From Rhodoblastus acidophilus (GTDB lineage Bacteria > Pseudomonadota > Alphaproteobacteria > Rhizobiales > Beijerinckiaceae), in contig NZ_FYDG01000001.1 of the NCBI RefSeq assembly GCF_900187365.1, positions 434,001 through 498,000 on the forward strand: a DNA stretch of 64,000 bases, given 5' to 3'. The position numbers and the translations under genes are program-made. Every line of letters starts with the position of its first letter. Position 1 is the first letter of the stretch. Shown piece by piece: positions 9,704 to 20,624 of the stretch. The notes beneath the pieces were generated by a model that had not been told where the DNA came from, did not search any database, and was given only the letters and a program-made list of their open reading frames with translations.

Positions 9704-10786
9704 TTATTGAGCGGCGGCTTGCGCCGGAATGACGGGGTCGAGTTTGCCGGCGGCATAGGCCTTGGCCATGTCGGCCATCGGCTTGACCTTGATGTATTGC
9801 GCCTGGCCGGCGCAGCCGAAGGCTTCGAAGCGGTCGCGGCACACCTTGCTCATGGCGTCGATGGCGGGCTTGAGGAACTTGCGCGGATCGAACTCCGACT
9901 TGTTCTTGGTGGCGACGCGGCGGAATTCGGCGGTCGCGGCGAGGCGCAGGTCGGTGTCGATATTCACTTTTCGCACGCCGAACTTGATGCCGCGAACGAT
10001 TTCTTCGACCGGCACGCCATAAGTCTCGCGCATCTCGCCGCCGTTCTCGTTGAACAGATTGCGATATTCTTCCGGCACCGAGGACGAGCCGTGCATGACC
10101 AAGTGCGTGTTCGGGATTTTCTCGTGAATTTCCCGGATGCGGTCGATGGCGAGGACGTCGCTGGTCGGCTTCTTGGTGAACTTATACGCGCCATGCGACG
10201 TGCCGATGGCGACGGCGAGCGCGTCCACCTTGGTGGCCGCGACGAAACGCTGGGCTTCTTCGGGGTCGGTGAGCAGCTTGGAATGGTCGAGCTTGCCCTC
10301 AAAACCGTGGCCGTCCTCGGCCTCGCCATGGCCGGTTTCGAGCGAGCCGAGGCAGCCGAGTTCGCCTTCGACCGAGGCGCCGACCATATGGGCGAGGCGG
10401 GCGACTTCCGAGGTGATCGCGACATTATAGTCATAGTCGGCGGGCGTCTTGCCGTCTTCCTTCAGCGAGCCGTCCATCATTACGGAGGTGAACCCGTTCT
10501 GGATGGCCGACAGGCAGGTGGAGACGCGCTCGCCGTGATCCTGGTGGATGCACAGCGGGATTTCCGGATACATCAGCTCCAGCGCCTCCATCATCTTGGC
10601 GAACATGATGTCGCCGGCATAGGCGCGGGCGCCGCGGCTGGCCTGAATGATGACCGGGGCCTGCGTGGCGCGGGCGGCCTCCATGATGGCGAGGGCCTGC
10701 TCCATATTGTTGACGTTGAAAGCGGGGACGCCATAGGACCGCTCGGCGGCGGCGTCGAGAAGCTGGCGAAGGGTGATGCGGGCCAT
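9704..10786 (-). CDS. cbbA: Fructose-bisphosphate aldolase class II, Calvin subtype
   Basis: A 360-residue zinc aldolase making fructose-1,6- and sedoheptulose-1,7-bisphosphate for RuBP regeneration. It begins [11 protein letters not shown] and carries the zinc-site segment CIHQDHGE, the loop [37 protein letters not shown] and the phosphate-binding [11 protein letters not shown]. The start at 10786 has AGGAGA just upstream; the frame extends further 5' into the repeat but without a coding signature. It is cotranscribed with cbbM downstream and separated from cbbT by repeat copy B. Confidence 0.96.
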   Translation of the reverse strand: MARITLRQLLDAAAERSYGVPAFNVNNMEQALAIMEAARATQAPVIIQASRGARAYAGDIMFAKMMEALELMYPEIPLCIHQDHGERVSTCLSAIQNGFTSVMMDGSLKEDGKTPADYDYNVAITSEVARLAHMVGASVEGELGCLGSLETGHGEAEDGHGFEGKLDHSKLLTDPEEAQRFVAATKVDALAVAIGTSHGAYKFTKKPTSDVLAIDRIREIHEKIPNTHLVMHGSSSVPEEYRNLFNENGGEMRETYGVPVEEIVRGIKFGVRKVNIDTDLRLAATAEFRRVATKNKSEFDPRKFLKPAIDAMSKVCRDRFEAFGCAGQAQYIKVKPMADMAKAYAAGKLDPVIPAQAAAQ

Positions 10787-10870
10787 GGGGTCTCCTGTCG
10801 TGGGGACGAGCGTCCCCGTGGCGCGAAACGGAGTCGCGCTCGAATTTTCAAAATTTGACGGGCGTGGCTC

Positions 10871-11007
10871 CTTCTCCCCGCATGCGGGGAGAAGGCGGGG
10901 GATGAGGGCGACTCTGGCGTTAGCTTCAATCCCGGCGCTTCCCAAAGGCGGAAGCTAATGCCGGAGTCCCCCTCACCCTAACCCTCTCCCCGTAAACGGG
11001 GAGAGGG
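10871..11007. repeat. Cruciform intergenic repeat, copy B
   Basis: This copy fills most of the 232-bp gap between cbbT and cbbA. The first hairpin at 10871-10894 is a perfect palindrome around GCATGC. The middle hairpin pairs TTAGCTTC with GAAGCTAA. The last one, at 10982-11007, pairs CCCTCTCCCCG with CGGGGAGAGGG around TAAA. The arms GGAGTCCCCCTCACCCTAA are shared with copy A. Because the cbb genes are transcribed through it, it would form strong structures in the operon mRNA. Confidence 0.87.
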
Positions 11008-11018
11008 GACTTGCCGTG

Positions 11019-13016
11019 TCAGGCGATCAGGGCGTTGGCCGCTTCCGCGACCTTTTCCGCCGTGATGCCGAAGTGCTTGTAGAGTTCCGGCGCCGGCGCC
11101 GAAGCGCCGAAACCGGTCATGCCGACGAAGGCGGAATTGTCGCCGAGCCAGCGATCCCAGCCGAAGCGCAGCGCGGCCTCGACGCCAACACGCGGCGCCG
11201 AACCCAACACCTGCTTGCGGTAGTCGGCGCTCTGCGCCTCGAACAGCTCCCAGCAGGGCATCGAGACGACCGCCGCCTTCTTGCCCTGGGCCGCCAGCAG
11301 ATCGGCGGCGGCCACCGCCAGCTCCACTTCGGAGCCGGTGGCGAGCAGCGTCACGTCGCGGCCGCCTTCCGGTTCGCGCAGCACGTAAGCGCCCTTGGCG
11401 GTGAGGTTTTCGCTCGGGGTCGTGCGCAGCGGCTGCAGCGCCTGACGGGTCAGGGCCATGGCCGAGGGGGTCTTTTCGTGATCCAGCGCGATGGCCCAGG
11501 CTTCCGCCGTCTCCACCGCATCCGCCGGGCGGAAGACGAGGAGGTTCGGGATGGCGCGCAGCGCGGCCACCGTCTCCACCGGCTGGTGGGTCGGGCCGTC
11601 CTCGCCAAGGCCGATGGAATCATGGGTGAGCACGTAGATCACCCGCACGCCCATCAGCGCGGACAGACGAATGGAGCCGCGCATATAGTCGGAGAACACC
11701 AGGAAGGTGCCGCCATAGGGGATGAAGCCGCCGTGCAGCGCCACGCCGTTCATGGCGGCGGCCATGGCGTGCTCGCGGATGCCGTAGTGCATGTAGCGGC
11801 CGCCGAACGAACCGGGCTTGACCGATTCCATGCCCTTGGTGATCGTCAGGTTGGAATGGGTCAGGTCGGCCGAGCCGCCGAGCGTCAGTTCGGTCGCGGC
11901 GTTGATGGCGCCGAGGGCCACTTCCGAGGCCTTGCGGGTCGCCAGCTTGGGCTTTTCGGCGACATGCTTGGCGATCAGCGCCTTCAACGCCGCCTGCGCC
12001 TCCGGAACCTTGCCGGACATATGCTTGTCGAACAGGTCGGCCTTGTCGGAGGCGTTGTGGCGCTTGGCCCATTCGGCGCGGGCGGAGGCGCCCTTCTGCG
12101 CGACCTTGCGCCATTCGGTGAGGATCGGCTCCGGCACGACGAAGGGTTCGTAGGGCCAGCCGAGCGCGACGCGGGCGCCGGTGATCTCGTCCGGGCCGAG
12201 CGCCTCGCCATGCGCCTTGGAGGTGCCGGCGCGGGTCGGGGCGCCGAAGCCGATCACCGTCTTGCAGGCGATCAGCCAGGGCTTGTCGCTGTGCTGGCGG
12301 GCCTTTTCGATGGCGGCGGTCAGTTCGGATTCGTCGTGGCCGTCGACGCGGATCGTGTTCCAGCCGGCGGCTTCAAAGCGCTTGAGCTGGTCCATCGAGG
12401 TCGAGATGCTGGTGGCGCCGTCGATGGAGATGGAATTGTCGTCCCACAGCACGATCAGCTTGCCGAGCTTCAGATGGCCGGCGAGGTCGATGGCCTCGTG
12501 GGAAATGCCTTCCTGCAAACAGCCGTCGCCGGCGATGACATAGGTGTAGTGATCGACGAGATCATTGCCGAAACGGGCGTTGAGCAGACGCTCGGCCAAG
12601 GCCATGCCGACCGCGGTGGAAATGCCCTGCCCCAGCGGTCCCGTGGTGGTCTCGATGCCCTTGGCGTGGCCATATTCGGGATGTCCGGCCGTGCGGGCGC
12701 CGAGCTGGCGGAAGTTCTTGAGCTGCTCGATCGGCATGTCGTCATAGCCCAGCAGGTAATGCAGGGCGTAGATCAGCATGGAGCCGTGGCCGGCGGAGAG
12801 CACGAAGCGGTCGCGGTCGGGCCAGGCCGGATCGGCCGGGTCGATCCGCATGAATTTGGTGAACAGCACCGCGGCGGCGTCGGCCATGCCCATGGGCATG
12901 CCGGGATGGCCGGATTTGGCCTTTTCCACGCCATCCATCGCCAGGGCGCGGATGGCGTTGGCCAGATCCTTGAAGGGAACGGCTTTCGCCTTGTCGGCGG
13001 TCAGGGCCTCGGTCAT
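11019..13016 (-). CDS. cbbT: Transketolase
   Basis: A 665-residue TPP enzyme that moves two-carbon units in the regenerative Calvin pathway. The N-terminal [12 protein letters not shown] segment and TPP/Mg motif [13 protein letters not shown] are present, as are the [16 protein letters not shown] loop, the central pyrimidine-binding region ([28 protein letters not shown]) and the C-terminal domain ([11 protein letters not shown]). The ATG at 13016 (MTEALT) has AAAGGA upstream; the frame opens 15 codons earlier without a better start. It lies 41 bases after cbbP in the same operon. Confidence 0.97.
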   Translation of the reverse strand: MTEALTADKAKAVPFKDLANAIRALAMDGVEKAKSGHPGMPMGMADAAAVLFTKFMRIDPADPAWPDRDRFVLSAGHGSMLIYALHYLLGYDDMPIEQLKNFRQLGARTAGHPEYGHAKGIETTTGPLGQGISTAVGMALAERLLNARFGNDLVDHYTYVIAGDGCLQEGISHEAIDLAGHLKLGKLIVLWDDNSISIDGATSISTSMDQLKRFEAAGWNTIRVDGHDESELTAAIEKARQHSDKPWLIACKTVIGFGAPTRAGTSKAHGEALGPDEITGARVALGWPYEPFVVPEPILTEWRKVAQKGASARAEWAKRHNASDKADLFDKHMSGKVPEAQAALKALIAKHVAEKPKLATRKASEVALGAINAATELTLGGSADLTHSNLTITKGMESVKPGSFGGRYMHYGIREHAMAAAMNGVALHGGFIPYGGTFLVFSDYMRGSIRLSALMGVRVIYVLTHDSIGLGEDGPTHQPVETVAALRAIPNLLVFRPADAVETAEAWAIALDHEKTPSAMALTRQALQPLRTTPSENLTAKGAYVLREPEGGRDVTLLATGSEVELAVAAADLLAAQGKKAAVVSMPCWELFEAQSADYRKQVLGSAPRVGVEAALRFGWDRWLGDNSAFVGMTGFGASAPAPELYKHFGITAEKVAEAANALIA

Positions 13017-13057
13017 GGAATACGTCCTTTCAATCCGTCTCTTCACTTGCCGTCGCT

Positions 13058-13933
13058 TCACTTGGCTCTACGGCCGCGTTCGACCAGCCGGGTGATCAAC
13101 GGAGTTAGAATGAGTTGCATCGCCAGATCAAGCTTGTCGGCGGGAATGACGATGGAATTCGCCCGGCTCATCCAGGAATCGTGGATCATGGCGGTGAGGT
13201 AGGGGAAGTCGATTCCGCGCGGGTTGCGGAAGCGGATCACCACCAGGGACTCGCCGGCGGTCGGGATCCACCGGGCGATGAACGGGTTGGAGGTGTCCAC
13301 CACCGGGACGCGCTGGAAATTGATGTCGGTCTGGGTGAATTGCGGGCAGATGACATGCACATAGGCGTGCATGCGGCGCAGGATGGTGTCGGTGACCGCT
13401 TCCGTCGTATAGCCGCGATGGGCGCGGTCGCGGTGGATCTTCTGGATCCATTCGAGGTTGATGACGGGAACCACGCCGATCTTGAGGTCCGACTGTCCGG
13501 CGATATCGACGCCGTCCTGCTTCACGGCGCCGTGCAGGCCCTCGTAAAACAACAGGTCGGAGCCCTCGCCAACCTCGCGCCAGTCGGTGAAATGGCCCGG
13601 CGGCACGCCATGCAGCTCGGATTCGGCGTTATCGTGCACATAGGTGCGCGACTTGCACACGCCGGTCTCGCCATAGGTGCGGAACGTGCCCTCCAGCTCC
13701 TTGAGCAGATTGGCGTCCATCGAGAAATGGCTGAAGGTGGCGTCGCCCGCCTCCTTGCGCTTGGCCATTTCGGCCTTCATGTCGGCGCGGTTGTAGCGGT
13801 GGAAGGCGTCGCCCTCGATGGACGCCGTGATATAGTCCTCGCGGCGGAAGATCTGGTCGAACGTGTGCTTGACGGTCGAGGTGCCCGCGCCCGAGGAGCC
13901 GACGACGGAAATGATGGGATGCTGGATCGACAT
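13058..13933 (-). CDS. cbbP: Phosphoribulokinase, bacterial class I
   Basis: A 291-residue kinase making ribulose-1,5-bisphosphate from ribulose-5-phosphate and ATP, a reaction specific to the Calvin cycle. The P-loop GSSGAGTS is at 12-19, followed by [27 protein letters not shown] and YEGLHGAV. The length matches the octameric, NADH-activated proteobacterial type rather than the plant type. It lies 15 bases downstream of cbbF. It is the only cbbP in the window, so both RuBisCOs would depend on it unless another copy lies elsewhere. Confidence 0.97.
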   Translation of the reverse strand: MSIQHPIISVVGSSGAGTSTVKHTFDQIFRREDYITASIEGDAFHRYNRADMKAEMAKRKEAGDATFSHFSMDANLLKELEGTFRTYGETGVCKSRTYVHDNAESELHGVPPGHFTDWREVGEGSDLLFYEGLHGAVKQDGVDIAGQSDLKIGVVPVINLEWIQKIHRDRAHRGYTTEAVTDTILRRMHAYVHVICPQFTQTDINFQRVPVVDTSNPFIARWIPTAGESLVVIRFRNPRGIDFPYLTAMIHDSWMSRANSIVIPADKLDLAMQLILTPLITRLVERGRRAK

Positions 13934-13948
13934 GGGATGATTCCGATT

Positions 13949-15025
13949 TCAGGCGTGGAACAGGCCGCGCTGGCCGAACAGGGGGGACGGCGTGCGCTCG
14001 AAATGCACGTCGGTGTAATAGGAGTTGATGCGGTTGACCTTTTCAGCCGAACCGAAAATCAGCGGCGTGCGCTGGTGCAGGGTGGAGGCCTGCTTGTCGA
14101 GGATGCGGTTGAAGCCGTCGATGGCGCCGCCGCCCGCCTGCTCCACCACGAAGGCGATCGGATTGGCCTCGTAGAGCAGGCGCAGGCGGCCCTGCTCGTA
14201 GCCCTTGCGCTCGTCGGCCGGATAGAGAAAGACGCCGCCGCGCACGAAGATGCGGTGGGTTTCCGCGACCAGCGAGGCCACCCAGCGCATGTTGAAATCC
14301 TTGCCATGCGGCCCCTGCGCGCCGGCGACGCAATCGTCGACGAAGGTGCGGATCGGCGGAATCCAGTGGCGGTAGTTCGACGCGTTGATGGCGTATTCCC
14401 GGGTGCTCGGCGCGATCTTCACGCCGTCGGCGACCAGCTTGAACACCTTGTCGGCCGGATCGAGCACGAAATGCGCGACGCCCGCGCCCAGGGTGAACAC
14501 CAGCGCGACATGCGGGCCATAGACGATATAGCCGCCGGCGAGCTGTTCGCGGCCCGGCCGGAAAAAACTCTCGGTCGCGCCGCCGGCCGAGGCGGGAAAC
14601 ACCGAAAAGATGGTGCCGACCGAAATATTGGCGTCGATGTTGGAGGAGCCGTCGAGCGGATCGACCGCGACAGCCAGCGCGCCGCCGGCGTTGAGGGTGA
14701 GGATCGCCTCCTCTTCCTCGGAGGCGTAATAGGCGACGTCGGCGGATTTGAGCGCCGTCACGATTTTCTGGTCGGCGAGCACGTCGAGCGCGCGCTGCTT
14801 GTCGCCGTCGGCGTTGGCGACGCCGATCTCGGCGCCGAGGCTGCCCTGGAGCGGGCCGCGCAAAATGGCTTCGGCGATGGCCGCGCCGGCTTCGGCCAGC
14901 ACGCCGACGCATTTGGCGACGGCGGCGCGTTCGGCGGCGTCCGGGGCGCTGGCGGCCCAGGCGGTCAAATAGGCAATGAGGCTTTCGCCTCCGGCGTGTG
15001 CGGCCGGCGCTTGGATCGCGGTCAT
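13949..15025 (-). CDS. cbbF: Class I fructose-1,6-bisphosphatase
   Basis: A 358-residue phosphatase; Calvin-type enzymes commonly also act on sedoheptulose-1,7-bisphosphate. Metal-binding signatures are intact: ASEEEEAILTL, VDPLDGSSNIDANISVGTIFSV, and the substrate loop YEANPIAFVVEQAGG followed by RTPLIFGSAEKV. It is the first gene of the form II operon, divergent from a cbbR, with the operator region in the 179-bp gap. The start ATG at 15025 follows a weak GGGAAG. Confidence 0.96.
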   Translation of the reverse strand: MTAIQAPAAHAGGESLIAYLTAWAASAPDAAERAAVAKCVGVLAEAGAAIAEAILRGPLQGSLGAEIGVANADGDKQRALDVLADQKIVTALKSADVAYYASEEEEAILTLNAGGALAVAVDPLDGSSNIDANISVGTIFSVFPASAGGATESFFRPGREQLAGGYIVYGPHVALVFTLGAGVAHFVLDPADKVFKLVADGVKIAPSTREYAINASNYRHWIPPIRTFVDDCVAGAQGPHGKDFNMRWVASLVAETHRIFVRGGVFLYPADERKGYEQGRLRLLYEANPIAFVVEQAGGGAIDGFNRILDKQASTLHQRTPLIFGSAEKVNRINSYYTDVHFERTPSPLFGQRGLFHA

Positions 15026-15165
15026 GGGTGCTTCCCGTCCGGCTGGCGCCGGTCCTTTCCTGTTCGCCTCGCCCTTGCGGGCGGCTGGAGGCCGTTCTCT
15101 TTAGGCGACGAGAATACATAACGTCGGTGAGGGGGGAAAATAAATTTTAAAAAATGGAAATCGGA

Positions 15166-15180
15166 TTTAGATTATCTAAA
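15166..15180. promoter_or_regulatory. Putative CbbR operator, cbbF-cbbR junction
   Basis: A perfect 15-bp inverted repeat, TTTAGATTATCTAAA, lies 25 bases before the cbbR start and 141 bases before cbbF. It contains the LysR-type T-N11-A signature. It sits in an A+T-rich stretch (15135-15185) that stands out in a G+C-rich region, as expected of a divergent promoter. LysR-type regulators normally bind such sites to repress their own gene and activate the divergent one. The assignment is inferred from position and symmetry. Confidence 0.65.
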
Positions 15181-15204
15181 ACACCCCCTGATTGAGGGAC
15201 AAAA

Positions 15205-16128
15205 ATGCCCGATTTTCGCGGATTGACCCGCCGGCAATTGCGCGCCTTCGCCGCCACGGTCGAGCGCGGCTCGGTCAGCGGGGCCGCCATCACCATGGGC
15301 GTGACCCCGCCCGCCATCTCGACCCAATTGAAACTGCTGGAAGAAATGGTGGGCGCGCCGCTGTTCCACCGCGACGGCCCCCATCCCTTCGCCCCCACCG
15401 AAATCGGCGCGGAGCTGCTGGGCCTCGCCCAGGACTTCGAGCGGCTCGCGGCGCGGGCCGGCGAACGGGTGGACGCGCTGATCGCCGGCGCCACGGGATC
15501 GGTGGCGTTCGGCGTGGTCTCCACCGGCAAATATCTCGCGCCCTATTTCGTCGCCGCCTTCAACCGCGCCTTCCCCGACATTCGCGTGACGCTGGAAATC
15601 GGCAACCGCGAGGAAATCATCGCGGGGCTGGAGCGCGACGAATATGACGTGGCGATGATGGGCCGCCCGCCCGCGCATATAAGGGTTGAGACCGCCACGC
15701 TCGGCGATCACCCGCATGTGCTGATCGCGCCGCCGGGCCACCGGCTACAGGGCGACAACCAGATTCTCGCCGAAGATCTGGTTGAGGAGCGTTTTCTGGC
15801 GCGCGAGCCCGGCTCGGGCACGCGCATCCTGATGGAGCGCTTTCTGGCGCGGCTGGGCGGCGGACGGCCGTTCAACGTGGTCGAAATGGGGACGAACGAG
15901 ACCATCAAGCAATCGGTGATGGCGGGGCTGGGCGTCGCCATCATCTCGGCCCACACCTGCCGGATGGAGCTGAAGGACGGCCATCTGATCTCGCTGCCGG
16001 TGACCGGCCTGCCGCTGGTGCGGCAATGGTTCCTGCTGACCCGCGTCGACCCCGCCCCGAGCCGCGCGGCCCTCAAATTTCGCGATTTCTTCATCGCCAA
16101 GCGCGCGGCGCTGTGGCCCAAGGTTTGA
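15205..16128 (+). CDS. cbbR: LysR-type transcriptional regulator CbbR (form II operon)
   Basis: A 307-residue regulator. The N-terminal winged helix-turn-helix (LTRRQLRAFAATVERGSVSGAA, then TPPAISTQLKLLEE) is followed by a periplasmic-binding-like effector domain from about 90 to 300, with the CbbR-like segments GSGTRILMERF and GTNETIKQSVMAGLGVAIISAH. CbbR proteins sense phosphorylated metabolites such as RuBP and activate cbb operons. It is divergent from cbbF and separate from the second CbbR at 16464-17369, so each RuBisCO operon seems to have its own activator. LTTRs outside Calvin control look similar, so position carries much of the call. Confidence 0.88.
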   Translation: MPDFRGLTRRQLRAFAATVERGSVSGAAITMGVTPPAISTQLKLLEEMVGAPLFHRDGPHPFAPTEIGAELLGLAQDFERLAARAGERVDALIAGATGSVAFGVVSTGKYLAPYFVAAFNRAFPDIRVTLEIGNREEIIAGLERDEYDVAMMGRPPAHIRVETATLGDHPHVLIAPPGHRLQGDNQILAEDLVEERFLAREPGSGTRILMERFLARLGGGRPFNVVEMGTNETIKQSVMAGLGVAIISAHTCRMELKDGHLISLPVTGLPLVRQWFLLTRVDPAPSRAALKFRDFFIAKRAALWPKV

Positions 16129-16160
16129 CGCCGGAGACCGCCGCGCGCGAGGCGAAAGGG

Positions 16161-16361
16161 TCAGCGATACCAGCAGCCGCGGTGATGGTGATGGCGGTAG
16201 CAGCGGCGGTGGTGCGGATAGAGGAAGCCGGGTCCGACGCAGGAGCGATACCAATGATAGCCGGTCGGCCCCATGCGGTAGCACCCGGCGAAGGCGGCGT
16301 CGCTGGTCAGACAGGCGCCAAACAAAGTCGCGGCGATCAAGGCGAGTTTGGCAGTTCTCAT
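16161..16361 (-). CDS. Small secreted His/Cys-rich protein
   Basis: A 66-residue protein with a clear signal peptide (MRTAKLALIAATLFGACLTSDAAFAG). The mature part of about 42 residues has three cysteines plus clustered His and Tyr (HHRRC, RHHHHRGC). GGAGA lies before the ATG at 16361. It sits alone between the two cbbR genes. The metal-binding look is suggestive only; short secreted proteins of this composition are common and uncharacterised in Rhizobiales. Confidence 0.6.
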   Translation of the reverse strand: MRTAKLALIAATLFGACLTSDAAFAGCYRMGPTGYHWYRSCVGPGFLYPHHRRCYRHHHHRGCWYR

Positions 16362-16463
16362 GGTCAATCTCCATTTTTTGCAAAGTCGCGCCGTAGCTGC
16401 GACGAAATGCAAACCGCCAAGCCAGGAGAAAGTTGCGCGGCCAGGGCGGCTTGAATTCGACTC

Positions 16464-17369
16464 TTACGACGCCCTTCCGCGCGCCTGACCCGTCAACAGT
16501 TCGACGAAGGCGCGCGCGGGCGGCGAGAGTTTTTTGGCGGCGAGATGCGCCAGATACCATTGCCGCTGGATCGGAAAGCCCTGCACGTCGAGTTCGCGCA
16601 GTTGCCCCGAAGCCGCGTCGAGCGCCAGCACATGCCGCGATAAAGCGGTGACGCCGAGGCCCGCCGCCACCACCTGCTTGATGGTTTCGTCCGACCCCAG
16701 GCTCATCCGCACCGACGGGGTGACGCCATGGCGGGCGAAATAGCGTTCGATCGCCTGGCGCGTGCCGGACCCGGCCTCGCGCAGGATAAACGGCTCCTGC
16801 GCCAGCCGGCGCGGCGCGATTGCGGTTTCGCCGCACAGCGGATGGTTGGCCGGCGCGATCACGACGAGGGGGTTTTCCGCCACCGGCAGGGCGACCACGT
16901 CCAGCTCCTCGGGGACCTGCCCCATGATGTAGAGGTCGTCGAGATTGTCGCGCATGCGTTGCAGAATCTGGTCGCGATTGACCACCTCCAGCACGAATTC
17001 GATGTTGGGATAGGCGCGGCAGAAATCGCCGATCATCCGCGTGGCGAAATAGCGCGCCGTGGTGATCATGGCGACGCGCAAGGCCCCGCGCGTCAGCCCC
17101 TGCTGTTCCGCGATCTCCATGCCGAGCAGATCGAGCCGCTCGATCATGTCGCGGGCCGCCGCCGCCACGGTCCGGCCCGCCTCGGTGAGAAACAGTTTTT
17201 TGCCAACCTGCTCGTGCAGGGCGGCGCCGAAACTCTCCGACAATTGTTTGATCTGGATGGAGAAAGCGGACGGGGTCATATGCAGCTCCTCCGCCGCCCG
17301 CGTCATGTTCATGCTGCGCGCCAGCGCGGCGAACAGGCGGAGTTGGTGGAGCGTGATCCGTCGCAGCAT
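16464..17369 (-). CDS. cbbR: LysR-type transcriptional regulator CbbR (form I operon)
   Basis: A 301-residue LTTR. The helix-turn-helix spans about 5-65 (LHQLRLFAALARSMNMTRAAEELHMTPSAFSIQIKQL, positions 7-43). Its effector domain carries GSGTRQAIERYFARHG and GSDETIKQVVAAGLGVTALS, matching CbbR. It is divergent from cbbL across a 110-bp A+T-rich gap. It differs clearly from the other CbbR at 15205-16128, so this is not a recent duplication. Confidence 0.9.
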   Translation of the reverse strand: MLRRITLHQLRLFAALARSMNMTRAAEELHMTPSAFSIQIKQLSESFGAALHEQVGKKLFLTEAGRTVAAAARDMIERLDLLGMEIAEQQGLTRGALRVAMITTARYFATRMIGDFCRAYPNIEFVLEVVNRDQILQRMRDNLDDLYIMGQVPEELDVVALPVAENPLVVIAPANHPLCGETAIAPRRLAQEPFILREAGSGTRQAIERYFARHGVTPSVRMSLGSDETIKQVVAAGLGVTALSRHVLALDAASGQLRELDVQGFPIQRQWYLAHLAAKKLSPPARAFVELLTGQARGRAS

Positions 17370-17392
17370 CGTTTGACTCTAGTATCACGTAA

Positions 17393-17406
17393 CATTGAAA
17401 ACAATG
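17393..17406. promoter_or_regulatory. Putative CbbR operator upstream of cbbL
   Basis: An inverted repeat CATTG-AAAA-CAATG lies between the divergent cbbR and cbbL, within the A+T-rich stretch 17375-17435. T-N11-A spacing typical of LysR boxes is present (T17395 to A17407). It is 74 bases before the cbbL start. The role is inferred from symmetry and location. Confidence 0.6.
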
Positions 17407-17422
17407 AACTTAAACAAAATGA

Positions 17423-18943
<1,521 letters not shown>

Positions 18944-18968
18944 CGCCGTCACTCACCACGGATTTGTC

Positions 18969-19099
18969 CCCTCTCCCCGCATGCGGGGAGAGGGTTAGGG
19001 TGAGGGGGACTCCGGCGCTGGCTTCAATCTGCGACAAGCGCCGAGGCTTACGCCCGCCTCCCCCTCACCCCCACCCTCTCCCCGTAAACGGGGAGAGGG
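18969..19099. repeat. Cruciform intergenic repeat, copy C
   Basis: This copy lies between cbbL and cbbS. The first hairpin at 18969-18994 is a perfect 26-bp palindrome centred on GCATGC. The last, at 19074-19099, pairs CCCTCTCCCCG with CGGGGAGAGGG around TAAA and is identical to the matching hairpin of copy B. The inner arms GTGAGGGGGA / TCCCCCTCAC also pair. In the cbbLS transcript this would be a large stable structure between the two cistrons. Confidence 0.88.
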
Positions 19100-19138
19100 A
19101 GAAGATTTCGCCCTTTCCCGAAAATTCGGAGTCACCCC

Positions 19139-19531
19139 ATGCGCATCACCCAGGGCTGTTTCTCTTTCCTGCCCGATCTCGACGACGAACAAATCCGCGC
19201 GCAGGTCGAATATTGCCTGCGCAACGACTGGGCCATCGGCATCGAATACACCGACGATCCCCATCCCCGGAACACGTACTGGAACATGTGGGGCAATCCC
19301 ATGTTCGACTTAAAAGACGCCGCCGGCGTGATGATGGAGCTGGACGCCTGCCGCAAGGCCAATCCCGACGACTACATCAAGCTGATCGCCTTCGATTCCA
19401 CCCGCGGCTTCGAGACCGTGCGCACCGCCTTCCTGGTGCAGCGTCCGAAGGTCGAGCCGCGTTTCTCCATGACCCGCACCGACGTGCGGGGACGTTCGAT
19501 GACCTACACGCTCTCCACCGTGCAGCCTTAA
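19139..19531 (+). CDS. cbbS: RuBisCO form I small subunit
   Basis: A 130-residue small subunit of the L8S8 enzyme. It starts MRITQGCFSFLPDLDDEQI and contains YCLRNDWAIGIEYTDDPHPRNTYWNMWG and the red-type C-terminal extension (FSMTRTDVRGRSMTYTL) that forms the beta-hairpin in the solvent channel. It follows cbbL after a repeat-filled gap and precedes cbbX. A hairpin with a T-run follows its stop. Confidence 0.97.
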   Translation: MRITQGCFSFLPDLDDEQIRAQVEYCLRNDWAIGIEYTDDPHPRNTYWNMWGNPMFDLKDAAGVMMELDACRKANPDDYIKLIAFDSTRGFETVRTAFLVQRPKVEPRFSMTRTDVRGRSMTYTLSTVQP

Positions 19532-19568
19532 GAAATCCCTCCCCGGGACAGGGCCGGTCCGGCAAGGC

Positions 19569-19614
19569 GCGAGCGCCCAAAAGCGCTCGCCCCGAGACGG
19601 CCGGTCCTTTTTTT
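19569..19614 (+). terminator. Hairpin with T-run between cbbS and cbbX
   Basis: A perfect 8-bp stem GCGAGCGC / GCGCTCGC with a CCAAAA loop (19569-19590) is extended by a partial outer pairing (CCGGC at 19559 with GCCGG at 19600) and followed by seven T (19608-19614). It can act as a partial terminator, lowering cbbX relative to cbbLS, or protect the cbbLS 3' end. The cbbX start is only 16 bases further on. Confidence 0.6.
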
Positions 19615-19630
19615 CATCAAGGAGACGCCC

Positions 19631-20554
19631 ATGTCCGAAGCCGCCGTCCTCCCGGCCGAAACACCCGAAAAGATCAATCTCGCCGAGGATTTTGAAACCT
19701 CCGGCGTCGCCGCGATTTTACGCGAACTTGACGAGGAATTGATCGGCCTCGCGCCGGTCAAGCAGCGCATCCGCGAAACCGCCGCGCTGCTGCTGGTGGA
19801 CCGCGCCCGCAAGAAGCTGGGGCTGGCCCATGACACCCCGACGCTTCACATGAGTTTTACCGGCAATCCCGGCGTCGGCAAGACCACGGTGGCGCTGAAG
19901 ATGGCCGGGCTGCTGCACCGGCTCGGCTATATCCGCAAGGGACATCTGGTTTCGGTGACGCGCGACGATCTCGTCGGCCAGTATATCGGCCACACCGCGC
20001 CAAAAACCCGCGAAGTGCTGAAAAAAGCCATGGGCGGCGTGCTGTTCATCGACGAGGCTTATTATCTCTACAAGCCCGACAATGAACGCGACTACGGCCA
20101 GGAAGCCATCGAAATCCTGTTGCAGGTGATGGAGAACCATCGCGACGATCTCGTGGTGATCCTCGCCGGCTACGCCGACCGGATGGACCAGTTCTTCGCC
20201 TCAAATCCGGGCTTCCGCTCGCGCATCGCCCACCATATCGAATTTCCCGACTATACCGACGCCGAACTGCTGCGGATCGCCGAGTCCATGTTGAAGCACA
20301 ACGAATACAGCTTCGATCCGGGCGGTCAGGAGGCGATGCGGGCCTATATCGCGGCGCGGCGCGCGCTGCCGCATTTCGCCAACGCCCGCTCGATCCGCAA
20401 CGCGCTCGACCGGGCGCGGCTGCGGCAGGCCAACCGCCTGTTCGAAGCCGGCGCGCCGGTCGACGCCCAGGCGCTCTCGACGCTGACGCGCGCCGACATC
20501 GAGGCCAGCCGCGTGTTCGCCGGCGGGCTGGCGCATGAGCGTCAGGCCGGCTGA
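19631..20554 (+). CDS. cbbX: CbbX red-type RuBisCO activase (AAA+)
   Basis: A 307-residue AAA+ ATPase. Walker [10 protein letters not shown] is at 78-86 and Walker [13 protein letters not shown] near 135-146. Sensor and arginine-finger regions follow ([17 protein letters not shown], then [16 protein letters not shown]). CbbX hexamers remodel inhibited red-type RuBisCO by pulling on the CbbL C-terminus. Its place after cbbS supports this. AAGGAG precedes the ATG. Confidence 0.97.
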   Translation: MSEAAVLPAETPEKINLAEDFETSGVAAILRELDEELIGLAPVKQRIRETAALLLVDRARKKLGLAHDTPTLHMSFTGNPGVGKTTVALKMAGLLHRLGYIRKGHLVSVTRDDLVGQYIGHTAPKTREVLKKAMGGVLFIDEAYYLYKPDNERDYGQEAIEILLQVMENHRDDLVVILAGYADRMDQFFASNPGFRSRIAHHIEFPDYTDAELLRIAESMLKHNEYSFDPGGQEAMRAYIAARRALPHFANARSIRNALDRARLRQANRLFEAGAPVDAQALSTLTRADIEASRVFAGGLAHERQAG

Positions 20555-20581
20555 TCTTCAACGCCTCCCCGACCTACAAAA

Positions 20582-20603
20582 AAAGCCGCCTTTCGGCGGC
20601 TTT
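20582..20603. terminator. Bidirectional terminator after cbbX
   Basis: The perfect stem AAAGCCGCC / GGCGGCTTT with a TTTC loop is flanked by an A-run on one side and Ts on the other. It lies between the convergent cbbX and the gene at 20625, so it can end transcription in both directions. Confidence 0.85.
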
Positions 20604-20624
20604 AATCGTGGAGTGAGACGATGC

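Noticed and set aside
17393-17406. CATTGAAAACAATG as a terminator
   Set aside because: It is short, A+T-rich and lies between divergent starts, so an operator is far more plausible.
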